NCBI GenBank assembly: GCA_029202385.1
Contig: CP119314.1
Coordinates: 126,501 to 190,500, forward strand
DNA: 64,000 nt
Origin: Candidatus Sphingomonas phytovorans
GTDB lineage: Bacteria > Pseudomonadota > Alphaproteobacteria > Sphingomonadales > Sphingomonadaceae
Direction: 5' to 3'
Part shown: positions 62,008 through 64,000 of the stretch, piece after piece
Layout of the letters: each line of letters starts with the position of its first letter
Position numbering within the stretch: position 1 is the stretch's first letter
Notes under the pieces: generated by a model
The model's database searches: none
Told to the model about the DNA's origin: nothing
The model's input: the letters and a program-made list of their open reading frames with translations, nothing else
Translations under genes and position numbers: made by a program

Positions 62008-63323
62008 TTGCTCCAGACTAATTCATGAGCCAGCCGGGCCGCGGCGATGGCATTATGGTCGCGGTTGAGCCCGGCAATGACTTGCATGCCGATCGGCAGA
62101 CCTTCCGCCGTGCGTCCGATCGGCACGGATGTGGCGGGGAGGCCGGGATAGGTGGCGAGGCCGGGCCAGGCGAATTGCAGGGCGAAGAAGGTCTGTTCGC
62201 CATCGATGGGCAGCAAGCGCTGGCGCAGATCGGTGTCGTCATGCGCAAAGGCAGCGCTGCCCAGTGCCGGGGCGAAGACCACGTCGAAATCCTCGAACAG
62301 CCGTGTCCAGGCGCGGGTGTTGCGTGCCTGGTCGTCGAGCATCGAGAACCATTGCGGCAGCGTCGCTGCGGTACCACCCTCGGGTGCGGCGCCACGCGCC
62401 ATCGCGATGGCGAGCATGCGCATGTAATCGCCCTGCTGCCTGGCGAGATCGGGCAGGAGATCGGTGGAGCGCGATATTCGGGCCCCGGCGGTCTCCAGCT
62501 TTATTGCGGCATGCTCGATCGCGGCGACGATCGCCGGATCGGCCCTGGCGAGCGGATGCTCGGTCAATAACAGGACGCGCAGGCCGCGCGGCCCTTCGAT
62601 CGTCGCATGGGGCTGCGGGATATCGGCGACGAGATCGAACGCTAGCGCCAGGTCGGCCGCGTCGCGCGCCATCGGCCCGATCACCGAGAGGACGACGCGG
62701 GCGCCGTCGGTGCCGGGAAAGAAATGCCCCTCGGTCGGCAGCACGCCGAAGGTCGGCTTGTGGCCCCATACGCCGCAGAAATGCGCGGGCACGCGGATCG
62801 AGCCGCCGATATCGGAGCCATATTCGAGCGGCACCATCCCACTCGCCAGCGCCGCCGCCGATCCGCCGGAGGAGCCACCCGATACGCGGGCAAGGTCATG
62901 CGGATTGTTAGTACGGCCGTAGATCGGGTTGACCGACTGAAGGTCGGCAAGGCCGACTGGCACGTTGGTCTTGCCGAGGAACACCGCGCCTGCCGCCTTC
63001 AATCGGGTGACCGCGACAGCATCCTTCTGCGCGATATGGTTGCGATGCGCCTCGAAGCCCCAGGTCGTCGGCAGGCCGGCGATATCGTAGCTTTCCTTGA
63101 TCGTCATCGGAACGCCGAGCAGCGGTGCCGTGTCGCCCGCGGCGAGGCGGCGATCCATCTCGGCCGCGTGCTGTCGTGCGCGATCGAAATCGCGCACGAC
63201 AACCGCGTTGATCAGCCCGTCGCGCGCCTCGATGCGAGCGATCGCCGCTTCGCATTCGAGGAGCGCGCTGGTTTCGCCGGCGCGGATCGCCGCGGCGGTT
63301 TCGAGGGCCGATTTCTCGGTCAT
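62004..63323 (-). CDS. Amidase signature family protein
   Basis: Amidase of 439 aa. [14 protein letters not shown] carries the catalytic Lys; [18 protein letters not shown] and the [12 protein letters not shown] block carry the two serines. It differs from the amidase at 32-33.5 kb (different length and wording), so it is not a recent copy. In this position, translated with an acyl-CoA dehydrogenase, it may hydrolyse a fatty amide or an N-acyl compound to feed beta-oxidation; this is inference. No signal peptide. Confidence 0.9.
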   Translation of the reverse strand: MTEKSALETAAAIRAGETSALLECEAAIARIEARDGLINAVVVRDFDRARQHAAEMDRRLAAGDTAPLLGVPMTIKESYDIAGLPTTWGFEAHRNHIAQKDAVAVTRLKAAGAVFLGKTNVPVGLADLQSVNPIYGRTNNPHDLARVSGGSSGGSAAALASGMVPLEYGSDIGGSIRVPAHFCGVWGHKPTFGVLPTEGHFFPGTDGARVVLSVIGPMARDAADLALAFDLVADIPQPHATIEGPRGLRVLLLTEHPLARADPAIVAAIEHAAIKLETAGARISRSTDLLPDLARQQGDYMRMLAIAMARGAAPEGGTAATLPQWFSMLDDQARNTRAWTRLFEDFDVVFAPALGSAAFAHDDTDLRQRLLPIDGEQTFFALQFAWPGLATYPGLPATSVPIGRTAEGLPIGMQVIAGLNRDHNAIAAARLAHELVWSK

Positions 63324-63331
63324 TCACCTAC

Positions 63332-63390
63332 TCCGTTCGCTTCGAGCGTGGTCGAGAAGCCATATATCTCGACTATGCTCGACACGAACG
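63332..63390. repeat. Palindromic intergenic repeat, family A (short copy)
   Basis: CCGTTCGCTTCGAGCGTGGTCGAG (from 63332) is inverted as CTCGACTATGCTCGACACGAACG (63368-63390). It is the same family as the element at 50866-50973, with a shorter centre, and lies between the FadB-like and amidase genes. Confidence 0.75.
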
Positions 63391-63411
63391 ACGAGGCAGC
63401 TTCCTGCGGCA

Positions 63412-64000
63412 TCAATTGAACCGCCCGCCGCTCTCCGCCTTCTCCTTCAGCAGCGGCGCAACCTTGAAGCCATGCTTCTCCAGGCCCGCGACGATCTTCT
63501 TCAGGCCTTCGGTATCGGCCCAGAACATCGGGCCGCCGCGATAGACCGGCCAGCCATAGCCATAGATCCACACCACATCGATGTCCGACGCGCGCTGTGC
63601 CATCTTCTCCTCCAGGATCAGCGCGCCTTCATTGACCATGGTGTAGAGCGTCTTCTCGATGATCTCCTCGTCGCTGATCTCGCGCTTCGCCAGGTTCGAC
63701 TTTGACCGGAACTCCTCGATGATCTCGGCTACCCGTGGGCTCGGCGTCGGGTTCCGCTTCTCGTCATAATCGTAGAAGCCCTTGCCGGTCTTCTGGCCCC
63801 AGCGGCCCTCCGCGGCGAGCGCGTCGCGGATATTCTCGATCCGAGTCGGGTCGCGGTGCCAGCCGATATCGACCCCGGCGAGATCGCTCATCTGGAACGG
63901 GCCCATCGGCATGCCGAATTCGACATGGACGCGGTCGATCTGTTCGGGCGTCGCGCCTTCCATCAGCAGCTTGTTGGCTTCGACCTGGCGCGGCATCAGC
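63412..64000 (-). CDS. 3-hydroxyacyl-CoA dehydrogenase (FadB/FadJ-like), C-terminal part
   Basis: The frame continues past the window edge (codons before the Met at 63996 are open), so only the last about 196 residues are seen. They form the 3-hydroxyacyl-CoA dehydrogenase C-terminal domains: [40 protein letters not shown], then [15 protein letters not shown], and a final helical domain with [16 protein letters not shown]. This is the C-terminus of multifunctional FadB/FadJ alpha-subunit proteins, which hydrate enoyl-CoA and oxidise the 3-hydroxyacyl-CoA. It completes the beta-oxidation set of this region. Confidence 0.92.
   Translation of the reverse strand, partial: LMPRQVEANKLLMEGATPEQIDRVHVEFGMPMGPFQMSDLAGVDIGWHRDPTRIENIRDALAAEGRWGQKTGKGFYDYDEKRNPTPSPRVAEIIEEFRSKSNLAKREISDEEIIEKTLYTMVNEGALILEEKMAQRASDIDVVWIYGYGWPVYRGGPMFWADTEGLKKIVAGLEKHGFKVAPLLKEKAESGGRFN

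Overview
The window is high-GC DNA dense with TonB-dependent receptors, acyl-CoA dehydrogenases, short-chain dehydrogenases and S10 serine carboxypeptidases. It also carries extragenic palindromes of the kind common in Sphingomonadales. I read it as a chromosomal segment of a sphingomonad-type alphaproteobacterium (Sphingomonas, Sphingopyxis or a relative). The genus is an inference from gene content and protein style, not from a marker gene.

Left third (1-18 kb): after the tail of a PepSY-type membrane protein and an IS3-family relic comes a receptor / secreted protein / S10 carboxypeptidase cluster on the + strand. It faces a long minus-strand block running from 17.9 kb down to 5.6 kb: aldehyde dehydrogenase, CapA-like protein, ECF sigma factor, FecR anti-sigma, an STN-containing (FecA-type) receptor, a second S10 carboxypeptidase, RidA, a Tat-exported FAD oxidoreductase and a threonine-aldolase-like PLP enzyme. 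The second receptor is split by a frameshift at an 8-bp tandem repeat; adding one repeat unit would restore a single reading frame. The block looks like a surface-signalled uptake and breakdown system for a peptide or amino-acid derivative.

Middle (18-39 kb): past an IS3 orfA relic, a LysR regulator diverges from a tightly coupled operon: hglS (2-oxoadipate dioxygenase/decarboxylase), a D-2-hydroxyglutarate dehydrogenase, a class III aminotransferase, astA, astD, and an antiquitin-type dehydrogenase (amaB-like). Together these suggest lysine/2-aminoadipate plus arginine/ornithine catabolism feeding 2-oxoglutarate. Next come a third TonB receptor, a membrane-anchored hydrolase, dgcN, an amidase, an AraC regulator, an MFS transporter, a D-aminoacylase, a PaiB-like protein and dgcA. 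dgcN and dgcA are the two partners of the N-acetyl-D-glutamate route, so this part looks like a D-amino-acid or N-acyl-amino-acid scavenging locus. It ends at an IS630 relic next to tRNA-Glu.

Right third (39.7-64 kb): this looks like core chromosome. It has recJ, a glycosyltransferase, a prolyl-4-hydroxylase-like oxygenase, an RcnB-like secreted protein, an orphan [2Fe-2S] molybdenum-hydroxylase subunit, a DODA-type dioxygenase and a class II aldolase. A large acyl-CoA catabolic region follows: two CoA transferases, gcdH, a tandem-TetR regulator, an ACAD11-like dehydrogenase, an alcohol dehydrogenase, an APH-type kinase, two SDRs, tesB, two more acyl-CoA dehydrogenases, an amidase and the end of a FadB/FadJ-like protein. 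Four copies of palindromic intergenic repeats occur here and none of the same families was seen left of the tRNA. That fits, but does not prove, an acquired left part and a native right part.
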